64,000 bases of DNA from positions 2,356,001-2,420,000 of the forward strand of contig NZ_CP012661.1 in the NCBI RefSeq assembly GCF_001620265.1, written 5' to 3'. The stretch is from Frigidibacter mobilis (GTDB lineage Bacteria > Pseudomonadota > Alphaproteobacteria > Rhodobacterales > Rhodobacteraceae). Each line of letters begins with the position of its first letter. Position 1 is the first letter of the stretch. A program made the position numbers and the translations under genes. The notes below the pieces were generated by a model. It made no database searches, was not told where the DNA came from, and saw nothing but the letters and a program-made list of their open reading frames with translations. This document shows, one piece after another, positions 18,240 through 27,810 of the stretch.

Positions 18240-18909
18240 TGGCGCAGCAACTGGCTTTTGACCTGCCGCCGCGGCGGTCGCTGGGACGCGGCGATTTCTT
18301 CGTGGCCCCGTCGAATGCGCTGGCGCTGGCGCAGATCGACGGCTGGCGGGATTGGCCGCAGCGCAAGTTGGTGCTGGTCGGCCCGGAAGGGTCGGGCAAG
18401 ACCCATCTGGCGCATGTCTGGGCGACCGAGACCGGGGCAGAGCTGGTGCCCGCCGCCGAACTGCCGCTGGCCGATGTGCCGGCGCTGGCGGCCACCGGCG
18501 CGGTCGCGGTCGAGAATGCCGACCGCATCGCCGGCTATGACGCGGCCGAGGCGGCGCTCTTTCACCTGCACAACCTGGTGCTGGCCGAGGGCGGACGGCT
18601 GCTGGTCACCGCCCGCAGCGCCCCGCACGCTGGTCGCTGCGCCTGCCCGATCTTGCCAGCCGGATGCAGGGCACCCCGACGGCCACGCTCGATCCGCCCG
18701 GGGATGACCTGCTGGCGGCGGTTCTGGTCAAGCTCTTCGCCGACCGGCAGGTCGCGGTGCCCCCCGCGCTGATCCCGTTCCTGATGGCGCGGATGGACCG
18801 TTCGCTGGCCGCGGCGCGCGATCTGGTGGCGCGGCTCGATGCGGCGGCGCTGGCTTCGGGCCGGCCGGTCAGCCGGGCCCTGGCCGCCGCGCTGATGGTG
18901 CCGGGCTGA
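18239..18909 (+). pseudogene. hdaA: HdaA-type regulator of DnaA, interrupted by a one-base frameshift
   Basis: About 223 residues if read through. It is a DnaA-related AAA+ protein lacking the DNA-binding domain, which in Alphaproteobacteria stimulates ATP hydrolysis by DnaA after initiation (regulatory inactivation). The N-terminal QLAFDLP resembles the beta-clamp binding motif, followed by Walker A GPEGSGKTHL (about 58-67) and a Walker-B-like VAVENADR. Near 18619-18634 the frame shifts by one base: upstream it reads LLVTARSAP, downstream WSLRLPDLASRMQGTPTA and on to the stop. Adding one G or C restores a normal protein. Since hdaA is important for replication control, a sequencing deletion is at least as likely as real loss. 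Confidence 0.85.
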
Positions 18910-19004
18910 CCCCGCGTGCTGCTCGCCACGACTGGACAGCCCGGAGACCTTGCCCCCATACTGGGCCCCAACAACAAACGCATAAGCGCATCCGAGCAGC
19001 AGAT

Positions 19005-21182
19005 ATGACCCAGGCCGACTTTCTCAACGCCCCGTTTCCCAGCCCGCAGGTGATCGCTCCCGCCCGCTGCGGCGGGCCGCAGCGCTTTTTCAACCGAGAG
19101 CTGAGCTGGCTGGCCTTCAACTGGCGCGTGCTGGACGAGGCGCGCAATCCACGCGTGCCGCTGCTGGAGCGCCTGCGCTTCCTGTCGATCTCGGCCACCA
19201 ACCTCGATGAGTTCTACACAGTGCGCGTCGCCGGCCTGCGCCAGCTGGTGCGCAACGGCGCCAGCCAGCCCTCGGATGACGGGCTGACGCCCGCGCAGCA
19301 GCTGGTGAAGATCAATGCCGACGCACGGCGCCTGATGGCGATGCAGCAGACGGTCTGGACCAAGTTGCGGCGCGAGAATCAGAAGGCCGGCATCTGCCTG
19401 ATGACCCACGCCCGGCTGACGGTGCGCGACCGCGCGCATCTGCACCAGTTCTTCCTGGACCGGGTGTTCCCGGTGCTCTCGCCGCTGGCCATCGACCCGG
19501 CGCACCCCTTCCCCTTCATCCCCAATACCGGCTTCTGCCTCGCGCTGGAGCTGGAGCGGATCAGCGACCGCCGGTCCTTGCAGGCGCTGCTGCCGATCCC
19601 CCAGCAGATCCCCCGCTTCATCGCCCTGCCCTCGGGGCGCGGCGGCGAGGCACGGTTCCTGCCGCTGGAAGAGCTGCTGCTGCTGCATCTCGACTCGCTG
19701 TTCCCCGGTTATGCCGATACCGGCCATTGCGCCTTCCGGGTGCTGCGCGACAGCGATCTTGAGGTCGAGGAAGAGGCCGAGGACCTGGTGCGCGAGTTCG
19801 AGACCGCTCTGAAGCGCCGCCGCCGCGGCGAGGTGATCCGCCTGAAGATCACCGCCGGTGCGCCCGACGCCCTGCGCGCGTCGATCATGGAAGAGCTGGA
19901 CGTGACCCCGGACGAGGTGGTCGAGGTGCGCGGGCTTCTGGGTATGGCCGACCTCAAGGAACTGGTGCTCGACAGCCGCCGCGACCTGCAATGGCCGCCC
20001 TTCACCCCGCGCGTCCCCGAACGGGTGCAGGACCATGACGGCGACATCTTTGCCGCGATCCGGCAAAAGGACATGCTGCTGCACCACCCCTACGAAACCT
20101 TCGACATGGTGATCCGCTTCCTGCAGCAGGCCGCCGCCGACCCCGACGTGCTGGCGATCAAGCAGACACTGTACCGCACCAGCCGCGACAGCCCGATCGT
20201 CGGCGCACTCTGCGAGGCGGCCGAGGCCGGCAAGTCGGTGACGGCGCTGGTCGAGCTGAAGGCCCGCTTCGACGAGGCCGCCAACATCCGCCAGTCGCGC
20301 CGGCTGGAGCGGTCGGGCGCGCATGTCGTCTATGGCTTCGTCAACTACAAGACCCATGCCAAGATCAGCACCGTGGTGCGGCGCGAGGGCGATGCGCTGG
20401 TGACCTATACCCATTTCGGCACCGGCAACTACCACCCGATCACCGCGCGCATCTATACCGACCTGTCGTTCTTCACCTGCGACCCGGCGCTTGGCCGCGA
20501 TGCGACCAAGGTCTTCAACTACCTGTCGGGCTATGTGCAGCCCTCGGGGCTGGAGAACCTGTCGATCTCGCCGATCTCGCTGAAGGCGCGGCTGATCGAG
20601 ATGATCGGGCGCGAGGCGATCCATGCCCGCGCCGGCCGCCCGGCCGAGATCTGGGCCAAGATGAACAGCCTGATCGAGCCCGAGGTGATCGACGCGCTTT
20701 ATGCCGCCAGCCAGGCCGGGGTGCGCATCAACCTGGTGATCCGCGGCATCTGCGGGGTTCGCCCCGGCATAGCCGGGCTCAGCGAGAATATCCGCGTCAA
20801 ATCCATCGTCGGGCGATTCCTGGAACACAGCCGGATCGTGTGCTTTGGCAACGGCCAGGGCCTGCCCTCGGGCAAGGCGCGGGTGTTCATCTCGTCGGCC
20901 GACTGGATGGGCCGCAACCTGAACCGCCGGGTGGAAACCCTGGTCGAGATCAAGAACGCCACCGTCAAGGCGCAGATCGTCAACCAGATCATGGCGGCGA
21001 ACCTTGCCGACGAGGCGCAGAGCTGGATCCTGCAGCCCAATGGCAGCTATGTCCGCCACCTGCCGCAAGACAAGGAAGATCTGTTCAGCTGTCACCGCTT
21101 CTTCATGGAAAATCCCTCACTGTCGGGTCGCGGCAAGGCTGGGGCCGCCGATGTGCCGCGACTGGCGCATTCGCTGGACTGA
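19005..21182 (+). CDS. ppk: Polyphosphate kinase 1
   Basis: 725 residues, standard PPK1 length. The domains appear in order: N-terminal ([20 protein letters not shown]), head domain ([15 protein letters not shown]), and two C-terminal phospholipase-D-like catalytic domains. The autophosphorylated histidine is expected in [11 protein letters not shown], and [17 protein letters not shown] is the familiar downstream block. The enzyme reversibly transfers the ATP gamma-phosphate to polyphosphate. The gene lies about 95 bases after hdaA and directly before ppx, the usual synthesis/degradation pair in this order. The start follows a short spacer and gives a conventional N-terminus. Confidence 0.96.
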   Translation: MTQADFLNAPFPSPQVIAPARCGGPQRFFNRELSWLAFNWRVLDEARNPRVPLLERLRFLSISATNLDEFYTVRVAGLRQLVRNGASQPSDDGLTPAQQLVKINADARRLMAMQQTVWTKLRRENQKAGICLMTHARLTVRDRAHLHQFFLDRVFPVLSPLAIDPAHPFPFIPNTGFCLALELERISDRRSLQALLPIPQQIPRFIALPSGRGGEARFLPLEELLLLHLDSLFPGYADTGHCAFRVLRDSDLEVEEEAEDLVREFETALKRRRRGEVIRLKITAGAPDALRASIMEELDVTPDEVVEVRGLLGMADLKELVLDSRRDLQWPPFTPRVPERVQDHDGDIFAAIRQKDMLLHHPYETFDMVIRFLQQAAADPDVLAIKQTLYRTSRDSPIVGALCEAAEAGKSVTALVELKARFDEAANIRQSRRLERSGAHVVYGFVNYKTHAKISTVVRREGDALVTYTHFGTGNYHPITARIYTDLSFFTCDPALGRDATKVFNYLSGYVQPSGLENLSISPISLKARLIEMIGREAIHARAGRPAEIWAKMNSLIEPEVIDALYAASQAGVRINLVIRGICGVRPGIAGLSENIRVKSIVGRFLEHSRIVCFGNGQGLPSGKARVFISSADWMGRNLNRRVETLVEIKNATVKAQIVNQIMAANLADEAQSWILQPNGSYVRHLPQDKEDLFSCHRFFMENPSLSGRGKAGAADVPRLAHSLD

Positions 21183-21345
21183 CCCCCAGTCGCGGGACCG
21201 AACCATGAGAGATCTTGCTAACCGAACGTTCAGAATGGCGTCGGCATTGACCTTGCCGCGGCGCGGCGGCACTGTCATGGAAGACACGGGAGACCGGGCC
21301 GATGGCCGCGACCTCCCACGTTCGACCGAAACTGGGGAAGATCCG

Positions 21346-22896
21346 ATGGATGGCACGACCGAGGCGCCCGGCGAAGACTGGGGGCCATTTGGCCGCCCTC
21401 TGTTCGAGGACCCGTCGGCCCGCGCGCTCAGCCGGGTCGGGGTGGTCGATGTGGGCTCGAACTCTGTCCGCATGGTGGTGTTCGACGGCGCCGCCCGCAG
21501 CCCGGCCTATTTCTTCAACGAAAAGGTGATGTGCGGGCTGGGTCAGGGCCTGTCTTCCACCGGCAGGCTGAACCCCAAGGGCAGCGAGCGGGCAATGGCC
21601 GCGCTCAAGCGTTTCGCGCTGCTGGCCGAGGGCATGAAGATGGCCCCCCTCACCTGTGTCGCCACCGCCGCGGTGCGCGAGGCCGAGGATGGCGCCGAAT
21701 TCCAGGCCGCGGTCCTGCGCGAGACCGGGTTGCGCCTGCATGTGATCGACGGCGAGGAAGAGGCGCGGCTTTCCGCGCAGGGCGTTCTTCTGGGCTGGCC
21801 CGAGGCCGAGGGGCTGGTCTGCGACATCGGCGGCAGTTCTATGGAACTGGCCGAGGTGGCTGGTGGCGGCATCGGCCGCCGCGTGACCTCGCCGCTGGGG
21901 CCATTCCGCCTGCAGCAGGTCGAGGGCGGGCCCAAGGCGCTCAAGACCCATATCGCGGCGATCATGGCCGGGCTCAAGGCGCAGATCGGCCGCCAGCATG
22001 ACCGCATCTACCTGGTCGGCGGCAGCTGGCGCGCCATCGCCCGGCTGGACATGGAGCGGCGCAACTATCCGATGACCGTGCTGCACGAATACCGGATGAC
22101 CCCGGCCTCGCTGCTGGAAACGGTCGACTGGATCGGCCAGAACGACCTGGCGGTGCTGCGCGCCCGCACCGGCACTTCGGCCGAACGGATGGATCTGGTG
22201 CCGCTGGCCGCGCAGGTACTGGCCGAGCTGATCCGCACCTTCCGCCCCAAGGAGCTGGATGTCTCCTCCTACGGCATCCGCGAGGGGCTGCTCTACGAAC
22301 AGATGCCCGACCGTCTGCGCCGCCGCGACCCGCTGGTGGAGGCCTGCCGCTTTGCCGAGGCGACACAGGCCCGCCTGCCCGGGTTCGGCCGACGGCTCTA
22401 TGATTTCCTGCTGCCGATCTTCGCCAAGGCCCCGCCCGAACGGCTGCGCATCATCAAAGCCGCCTGCCTGCTGCACGATACCAGCTGGCGCACCCACCCC
22501 GATTACCGGGCCGAGGCCTGCTTCGACAATGTCACCCGCGCCAACCTTGGCGGGCTTGGCCACCCGGACCGGATCTTCCTCGGGCTGGCGCTGCTGCACC
22601 GCTACAAGAACAGCCGCGCCGGCAGCCGGATGGAGCCGATGTTCGCGCTGCTGCCCCCCGAAGACCAGCGCGATGCCGAGATCCTGGGCAAGGCGATGCG
22701 CTTTGGCGCCATGTTCTCGATCCAGTCGCCCGACGAGGCGGGCCGCCTGAAGCTCTACCCCAAGAAGAAGGTGCTGGAGTTGGTGCTGAACCCCGCGGAC
22801 GAGGCGCTGTTCGGCGAGGTGACGGCCGCGCGCTTTGCTTCGCTGGCCACTGCGATGGGCGTCACCACCAAGGTGCGCAGCGCCGGCACGGCGTAG
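21346..22896 (+). CDS. ppx: Exopolyphosphatase (Ppx/GppA family)
   Basis: 516 residues from the chosen start. It has the ASKHA-fold landmarks of Ppx/GppA: VVDVGSNSVRMVVFDG, ATAAVREAEDG, IDGEEEARLSAQGV and the phosphate-2 loop VCDIGGSSMEL, followed by an HD-like helical C-terminal domain (ACLLHDTSWRTHPDYRAE). It releases terminal phosphate from polyphosphate. Earlier in-frame starts exist at 21205 and 21277; the ATG at 21346 is preferred because GGGGAAG lies at proper distance and the N-terminal extension is low-complexity. It is in the same direction as ppk and probably cotranscribed. It meets the next gene tail to tail with a four-base gap. Confidence 0.93.
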   Translation: MDGTTEAPGEDWGPFGRPLFEDPSARALSRVGVVDVGSNSVRMVVFDGAARSPAYFFNEKVMCGLGQGLSSTGRLNPKGSERAMAALKRFALLAEGMKMAPLTCVATAAVREAEDGAEFQAAVLRETGLRLHVIDGEEEARLSAQGVLLGWPEAEGLVCDIGGSSMELAEVAGGGIGRRVTSPLGPFRLQQVEGGPKALKTHIAAIMAGLKAQIGRQHDRIYLVGGSWRAIARLDMERRNYPMTVLHEYRMTPASLLETVDWIGQNDLAVLRARTGTSAERMDLVPLAAQVLAELIRTFRPKELDVSSYGIREGLLYEQMPDRLRRRDPLVEACRFAEATQARLPGFGRRLYDFLLPIFAKAPPERLRIIKAACLLHDTSWRTHPDYRAEACFDNVTRANLGGLGHPDRIFLGLALLHRYKNSRAGSRMEPMFALLPPEDQRDAEILGKAMRFGAMFSIQSPDEAGRLKLYPKKKVLELVLNPADEALFGEVTAARFASLATAMGVTTKVRSAGTA

Positions 22897-22900
22897 CCCG

Positions 22901-23302
22901 TCAGATCTCGATCTCGTCGCCCGGCGCCGGGCCCGGCAAGCCGGGCTGCGGCATCGGGCGGCCGGGTCCGCGCTCCGGCAGCTCCGGTTCGGGTTCGGTC
23001 TTGCGGCGCAGCAGGATATCCCCGTTGGGCAGCTTTTCGGGCATGTGATACTGGTCGACATCGCCGATCATCGCCGCCAGTTCGCGCATCATCGGCAGCA
23101 TCGCCCGCAGCGCCGGCTCCATCTCGCGGAAGGCCTGCTCGGCCTCGTCCAGCGCCGGGGCCATCTTGTCCATGAACTCACGCAGCAGCCGCTCGGCGCC
23201 GCGCTCGAACAGGCCCGGTTCTTCGGGCGCCTCCTCGGGTAAGGTCTGCGCCGTCAGTGGCGCTGCGGCCAGCAACAAGGCAAGGGTCAGGGCATTCTTC
23301 AT
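22901..23302 (-). CDS. Small secreted protein of unknown function
   Basis: 133 residues. The start MKNALTLALLLAAAPLTAQ is a signal peptide cleaved after AQ. The mature protein has an acidic, Met/Glu-rich, amphipathic helical region (FMDKMAPALDEAEQAFREME and further), then a short conserved-looking block YHMPEKLPNGDILLRRK, and a Pro/Gly-rich acidic tail. Similar short Rhodobacteraceae proteins are sometimes labelled AAA+ ATPase in databases, but there is no P-loop here and that label would be wrong. A second ATG three codons upstream is possible; the chosen one has AGGA eight bases ahead. Function is unknown; periplasmic location is inferred. Confidence 0.72.
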   Translation of the reverse strand: MKNALTLALLLAAAPLTAQTLPEEAPEEPGLFERGAERLLREFMDKMAPALDEAEQAFREMEPALRAMLPMMRELAAMIGDVDQYHMPEKLPNGDILLRRKTEPEPELPERGPGRPMPQPGLPGPAPGDEIEI

Positions 23303-23340
23303 GGGGAGCATCCTACGCCAATCCGGGCCCGGGCGGTAGC

Positions 23341-24372
23341 TTACACGTCAAGATCCAGCGTCACGGGGTAGTGATCCGAGGCGGTCAGCAAGGCCTCGCG
23401 CAGCTCCGGCACCTTGTAGATCGCCGGGTCGTCGAACGGGTGCCAGATCCGCCATTTCGGGTGCCGGGCCAGCAACGAGGGAGAGATCATCACGAAATCC
23501 AGCATTGCCGAAAAGAACTGCCCCTCGGCATCGAGATAGAACCGCGCCGAGGCCGGGGCAGCGGCGGTGGGATGCGTTCCGCGCAGCCGGGTATGCGGAT
23601 CGTGCAGGCGCAGCTCCGCCGGTGCATCCTCCCCCAGCACGATCTCGACGCCCGAGCGGCCAAACAGCTTTTCGTACTCGTCCAGCCCTGGGCCGTCGTT
23701 GAAATCCCCCAGCACGATCAGGTTCTCGCAGGCCACCAGATGCTCCACCACCCGCTGCCGCAGCCAGATGCATTCCGCCAGCTGCTTGCGCCGGTTCTGG
23801 ATCGCCAGCCGCATCACCTGTTCCGGCGTGTTCGCGCCATGCGGCGCCTTGGATTTCACATGCACCCCGATCAGCCGCAGATCGGTACCGGCAGCGGTCT
23901 GCACCGCCAGTTCCAGCGGCGGCTTGGAAAAGCGCACCGTGTCCGGCGCCGCGTCGATATCAAGGTCGATCCGGTAGCTGCCATCGAATCGCGGCGCGGC
24001 AAAGCCCGCCTCGGGCGCGCCGGTCTCGCCCATCGGGTCATGGCGGGCGGTCAGGCGGTCCGGGTCATACATCAGCGCCAGCTCCTGCTGGGTGCCATTG
24101 GCAAAGCCGATCACCCCCTTGCGACAGCGCAGCTCGAAGTGCTCCGCGAACGCCTCCAGCATGGCGACAGTGCTGCGGCGGCGGTTTGTGTCGGGCGCCT
24201 CGACGATCAGGATGGCATCGGCATCCAGCGCGGTGAACACGATGCCAAGCGCGCCAAGCTGGTCGGCGCGGGTGACATTGTGGCGCGAGGACCAGCCGCC
24301 ATCGGCCAGCATCCTGCCCTGCGCGTCAAAGAGGCCCGCGAACCATTCGACATTGTAGGTCGCAATCCGCAT
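23341..24372 (-). CDS. Endonuclease/exonuclease/phosphatase (EEP) family hydrolase
   Basis: 343 residues. It opens with MRIATYNVEWFAG, the Asn-containing first EEP motif. It contains a metal-ligand glutamate in DADAILIVEAPD, the HVKSKAPHG catalytic histidine region, GDFNDGP (Asp/Asn active-site motif) and ends with SDHYPVTLDLDV, the Asp-His motif. All catalytic elements of the DNase I-like fold are therefore present. There is no signal peptide, so a cytoplasmic phosphodiesterase or nuclease is likely, but the family spans DNA repair, sphingomyelinase and inositol phosphatase activities and the substrate is not predictable. It lies on the minus strand between a chaperone gene and a small secreted protein. 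Confidence 0.88.
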   Translation of the reverse strand: MRIATYNVEWFAGLFDAQGRMLADGGWSSRHNVTRADQLGALGIVFTALDADAILIVEAPDTNRRRSTVAMLEAFAEHFELRCRKGVIGFANGTQQELALMYDPDRLTARHDPMGETGAPEAGFAAPRFDGSYRIDLDIDAAPDTVRFSKPPLELAVQTAAGTDLRLIGVHVKSKAPHGANTPEQVMRLAIQNRRKQLAECIWLRQRVVEHLVACENLIVLGDFNDGPGLDEYEKLFGRSGVEIVLGEDAPAELRLHDPHTRLRGTHPTAAAPASARFYLDAEGQFFSAMLDFVMISPSLLARHPKWRIWHPFDDPAIYKVPELREALLTASDHYPVTLDLDV

Positions 24373-24392
24373 CTGGCCCCCCTTTCAGCAGT

Positions 24393-25085
24393 TCAGGCGG
24401 CGCGCTTGCCGCTGATCTCCTCCCAGGCCCGGTTGATCGCCACCAGCCGCGCCTCGGCCAGCCTCACCGCCTCTGCGGGCAGGCCGCGGGCCACCAGCCG
24501 GTCGGGATGGCTGTCGCGCACAGCCTCGCGCCAGGCGGCCCGCGCCTCGGCCCGGCTCGCACCGCGGTCAAGCCCCAGCACCTCCCAGGGGTCACGTTCG
24601 GCGCCCGGCACATGCCGCGCACGGATCGAGCGGAAGCAACGCTCGTCGAGCCCGAAGATCCGCGCTACCTCGGCCAGGAACGTATCCTCGGCCGGATGAT
24701 AGCCGCCATCCGATACCGCGATGTGAAAGAGGCCCTCCATCAGATCCTTCAGCACCTGATCGCCCGGCCCGAACATCCGCGCGATCTTGGCCGCCCAAGC
24801 GTCGAACCCCGCCACATCCTGCCGCGCCAGGTTGAAGACCCGCGCCGCATGGGCCGTCTCCGATTCGGGGATGGTGAACACCCGCCGGAAGGCCGCCACC
24901 TCGTCCCGCGTCACCGCGCCATCGGCCTTGGCCATCTTCGCGCCAAGCGCGATCACCGCGATTGTAAAGGCGACAGAGCGTTCGGGCGGGGTCGCACCGC
25001 CCCAGAGCCTGTCCAGCACCGCAGAGAGCCCTTCGCCATTGGCAAGGGCCGACAGCGCGTCGGAGATGCGGGTCCAGATCGACAT
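24393..25085 (-). CDS. TerB- and J-domain protein (DjlA/DjiA-like co-chaperone)
   Basis: 230 residues. Residues about 35-145 form a TerB-like helical domain (IALGAKMAKADGAVTRDEV and HIAVSDGGYHPAEDTFL, each with the Asp-Gly repeat typical of TerB). The C-terminal 65 residues are a J-domain beginning DPWEVLGLDRGAS with an intact HPD tripeptide in DSHPDRL, which stimulates DnaK ATPase. E. coli DjlA has an N-terminal membrane anchor; none is obvious here, so a soluble form is likely. It sits upstream of the EEP hydrolase in the same direction with a 20-base gap and may share its transcript. Confidence 0.88.
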   Translation of the reverse strand: MSIWTRISDALSALANGEGLSAVLDRLWGGATPPERSVAFTIAVIALGAKMAKADGAVTRDEVAAFRRVFTIPESETAHAARVFNLARQDVAGFDAWAAKIARMFGPGDQVLKDLMEGLFHIAVSDGGYHPAEDTFLAEVARIFGLDERCFRSIRARHVPGAERDPWEVLGLDRGASRAEARAAWREAVRDSHPDRLVARGLPAEAVRLAEARLVAINRAWEEISGKRAA

Positions 25086-25190
25086 GGGGGCATCATAGCC
25101 GCAGTGCAGCGCCGTGTCAGCGCGTCACAGCAGCCGAGGGAGCGGTTGGGGTGGAATTTATCTGCGCCGCGGGCAAAATGAACTTCCTTC

Positions 25191-25224
25191 CTTGCCCGCA
25201 ATCAAGACGCTGTAGCGCCGCCCG
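25191..25224. repeat. Copy A of a 34-bp dispersed intergenic repeat
   Basis: The stretch beginning CTTGCCCGCAATCAAG and ending GCGCCGCC matches 28 of 34 bases of the stretch at 47712-47745. Both copies lie in gaps immediately beyond the 3' end of a minus-strand gene. It is likely a REP-like or terminator-associated element. Confidence 0.45.
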
Positions 25225-25233
25225 TTCGCCCCC

Positions 25234-25770
25234 TCACAGCATCTTCTGCATGACGACCAGATCCAGCCAGCGGCCGAACTTGAAGCCGACCTCGGGGATC
25301 CGCGCCACTTCGGGATAGCCGACGGCGGCGTGGAAAGCGATGCCGGCCGCGTTCTCTGCCGAGACCGCGGCGATCATCGAATGGGCGCCGCGGGCGCGCG
25401 CATGGTCCTCCACCGCCGCCATCAGTGTCCGTCCGGCACCGCGGCCGCGCGCCTCAGGGGCGAGGATGATCGTGTGCTCCATCGCCCTTGCATAGCCGTT
25501 GCCGCCGCGGAACTGGGCATAGGTGGCAAGCCCGATCACCCGCCCTGCCGCATCCTCGGCCACGAAGAACTCGTGCCCGCCCGCCCGCCGCTCGGCAAAG
25601 GTGGCCAGCAGCCCCACCTCGGTCTTCTCGTCGCTGGCGAAGGTCACGGTCGTCTCGCGGACGATGGGGTTCCAGAAGTCCAGGATTGCCGAGATATCCT
25701 CGGACCGCGCCGGGCGCACCAGCGGGGCCGAGGCGGGAACGCGGACGCTGTCCGCGGCAGGAACGGTCAT
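25234..25770 (-). CDS. GNAT N-acetyltransferase, phosphinothricin acetyltransferase-like
   Basis: 178 residues. The order of motifs fits the Pat/Bar subgroup of GNAT enzymes: RPARSEDISAILDFWNPIVRETTVTFA at the N-terminus, then the acetyl-CoA pyrophosphate-binding motif A (APEARGRGAGRTLMAAVEDHA) and the NAAGIAFHAAVGYPEVARIPEVGFKFGRWLDLV block near the end. Such enzymes acetylate amino groups of amino acids or methionine sulfoximine-like compounds. The start overlaps the stop of the VOC gene (ATGA), so the two are translationally coupled. The natural substrate is unknown. Confidence 0.85.
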   Translation of the reverse strand: MTVPAADSVRVPASAPLVRPARSEDISAILDFWNPIVRETTVTFASDEKTEVGLLATFAERRAGGHEFFVAEDAAGRVIGLATYAQFRGGNGYARAMEHTIILAPEARGRGAGRTLMAAVEDHARARGAHSMIAAVSAENAAGIAFHAAVGYPEVARIPEVGFKFGRWLDLVVMQKML

Positions 25771-26375
25771 TGCAGCACCTTCACTCCGGCAGGGGTTTCA
25801 ATCTCGGCCACCATTCCGATGGCGCTGTCCACCACCAGCACCAGCCGCGGGTCGGCCAGTGCCAGATGAACGGTCAGCTCTGCCGCCCGCGGATGGCCGA
25901 TCACCAGCCGCCGCAGCCGGCAGCCGGCATCGGGCAGCCGTTCCGACGGATGCCCGCCCGCCTGCCACTGGATCAGCGCCGGGAAGCAATCGTCATAGGG
26001 CAGCACGCCAGAGGCCGGGATCCCCATCCGCCAGCGCAGGTCGCCGCGGTCGAGATCCACCGCCGCCCCGGTGCCCGTGGGCGCGCCGGCCAGCGCCGCC
26101 TCCAGATCACCCGTGCGCGCCACCCAGTTGGTCAGCCGCACCGCGGCGCGGGTATCGAGCCCGAACCAGCGCGGCCAGGCCGGACGCGGCGCGGCAGGAT
26201 CGGGGGCGATCACCTCCAGATAGAGGCCTGGCCCCAGCGAGAGCAGCCGGTTCCAGGTGCCCATATGCGCGTGCCGCCCGCCCGGCGCGAGTGCCACGCC
26301 AAGCGCCGCCTCGACAGCTGCCACGCCCTCCTCGAGCGAGGGCGCGGTCACGGCAAGATGATCAAGCTCCAGCAT
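25767..26375 (-). CDS. VOC/glyoxalase-like domain protein
   Basis: 202 residues from the chosen start. The opening LELDHLAVTAPSLEEGVAAVEAALGV and GGRHAHMGTWNRLLSLGPGLYLEVIAPDP match the glyoxalase-like (PF13468-type) branch of the vicinal oxygen chelate fold, with a likely metal-ligand His near the N-terminus and Glu in YLEVIAPD. The frame continues upstream, but AGGGG lies just ahead of the ATG at 26375 and the domain begins immediately after it. The reaction is unknown for this branch. It is coupled to the GNAT gene and divergent from nhaA. Confidence 0.8.
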   Translation of the reverse strand: MLELDHLAVTAPSLEEGVAAVEAALGVALAPGGRHAHMGTWNRLLSLGPGLYLEVIAPDPAAPRPAWPRWFGLDTRAAVRLTNWVARTGDLEAALAGAPTGTGAAVDLDRGDLRWRMGIPASGVLPYDDCFPALIQWQAGGHPSERLPDAGCRLRRLVIGHPRAAELTVHLALADPRLVLVVDSAIGMVAEIETPAGVKVLQ

Positions 26376-26511
26376 CGGCAAACCCCTTTGGCGCCAGCAT
26401 AAATGCGACATCGGCGACTGCAAGTCCCCATAACGGTTCACGAATGGTTGACATGGTCCGCTCAGGCCCCATGTCGGGGGCACTGCCCCTAACCCAAGGA
26501 ATTCATTGCCG

Positions 26512-27747
26512 ATGTCCCTAATCCGAACGCTCGACCGCCTTTTCAAACATGAAGCCGCGGGAGGGATCGCGTTGATGGCCTCGGCTGCGCTGGCCTTCAT
26601 CATTGCAAACTCGGCCCTGTCGGGCGGATATCATGGGACGCTGAACCTGCCCTTCACCGTGATGCTTGGCGAAGGCGGGCTGCAAAAGCCGCTGATCCTG
26701 TGGATCAATGACGGTATGATGGCGATCTTCTTCTTTCTCATCGGGCTCGAGCTGAAGCGCGAGATGATGGAGGGCAAGCTCAAGAACCCCTCAGACGTGA
26801 TCCTGCCCGGCATGGCGGCGGTCGGCGGCATGGCAGCGCCGGCATTGATCTTCCTGCTGTTCAACTACAACAACCCGCTGACGGTGCATGGCTGGGCGAT
26901 CCCGGCCGCAACCGACATCGCCTTTGCCGTGGGCGTGCTGGCAATGGTCGGCAGCCGAATCCCGGCCTCGCTGAAGATCTTCCTGCTGACGCTGGCGATC
27001 CTCGATGACCTCGGTGCCATCGTCATCATCGCGCTGTTCTATACGGCCGAGCTCAAGGTGGATTACCTGTGGCTGTCGCTGATCCCGCTGGCGGGGCTCT
27101 ATCTGCTCAACCGCAGTGGCAGCCCGCGCATCGCGCCGATCGTGATCGTCGGCATGGTGCTGTGGTTCTTCGTGCTGAAATCGGGCGTCCATGCCACGCT
27201 GGCCGGGGTCATCACCGCGCTGTTCGTGCCGCTGAAAGACCGCACCGGCACATCGCCCCTGCATGCGGTCGAGCATGGCCTCTCCCCCTATGTGTTCTTC
27301 CTGATCGTGCCGATCTTCGCCTTTGCCAATGCCGGCGTGGTGCTGGCGGGGATGACGCTCGAAGACCTCTTCTCGGTGCTGCCGCTCGGCATCGCGGCGG
27401 GGCTGTTCGTCGGCAAGCAGATGGGGGTGTTCGGGGTGGCCTGGCTGATGGTGAAGCTGGGTCTCGCCAAGATCCCGGCTGGCGCGACCTGGCTGCAGGT
27501 CTACGGCGTCGCCTGTCTTGCCGGGATCGGCTTCACCATGTCGCTGTTCATCGGCTCGCTCAGCTACACCGATGACCTGCTGATGAACGAGGTTCGCCTG
27601 GGCGTGCTGCTGGGATCGGCCATGTCGGGGATCGTCGGCTATCTGGTGCTGCGCTATTCGCCGGCCCGGGCCGTGCCCGCGCATCGCATGGCAGATGACC
27701 TCAAGGCCCGCAAGGATCAGGCCGAGAGCCCGGTCATCCCGGGCTGA
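26512..27747 (+). CDS. nhaA: Na+/H+ antiporter NhaA
   Basis: 411 residues. NhaA landmarks are present: DRLFKHEAAGGIALM at the start, PAATDIAFAVGVLAM (Asp133 equivalent) and LLTLAILDDLGAIVIIALFY carrying the adjacent Asp pair (163/164 equivalents) needed for ion exchange. Twelve hydrophobic segments fit the family. It exports Na+ in exchange for protons at the inner membrane. A TTG codon six bases upstream could also initiate; the ATG was chosen, with AAGGA about 11 bases ahead. It is convergent with mcmA across a strong bidirectional hairpin. Confidence 0.95.
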   Translation: MSLIRTLDRLFKHEAAGGIALMASAALAFIIANSALSGGYHGTLNLPFTVMLGEGGLQKPLILWINDGMMAIFFFLIGLELKREMMEGKLKNPSDVILPGMAAVGGMAAPALIFLLFNYNNPLTVHGWAIPAATDIAFAVGVLAMVGSRIPASLKIFLLTLAILDDLGAIVIIALFYTAELKVDYLWLSLIPLAGLYLLNRSGSPRIAPIVIVGMVLWFFVLKSGVHATLAGVITALFVPLKDRTGTSPLHAVEHGLSPYVFFLIVPIFAFANAGVVLAGMTLEDLFSVLPLGIAAGLFVGKQMGVFGVAWLMVKLGLAKIPAGATWLQVYGVACLAGIGFTMSLFIGSLSYTDDLLMNEVRLGVLLGSAMSGIVGYLVLRYSPARAVPAHRMADDLKARKDQAESPVIPG

Positions 27748-27764
27748 GCCTGCCGGATGAATGC

Positions 27765-27793
27765 AAGGGGCGCCGCATCCCGCGGCGCCCCTT
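27765..27793. terminator. Bidirectional terminator between nhaA and mcmA
   Basis: A perfect 12-base stem (AAGGGGCGCCGC / GCGGCGCCCCTT) with a five-base loop sits between the two convergent stops. The terminal A/T pairs supply short U-runs in both directions, so it can serve both genes. Confidence 0.8.
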
Positions 27794-27810
27794 GTCGTTC
27801 GGGAAAGCCC

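Noticed and set aside
22901..23302. AAA+ ATPase label for the small secreted protein
   Set aside because: No Walker motifs and far too short; the label is a database artefact in relatives.
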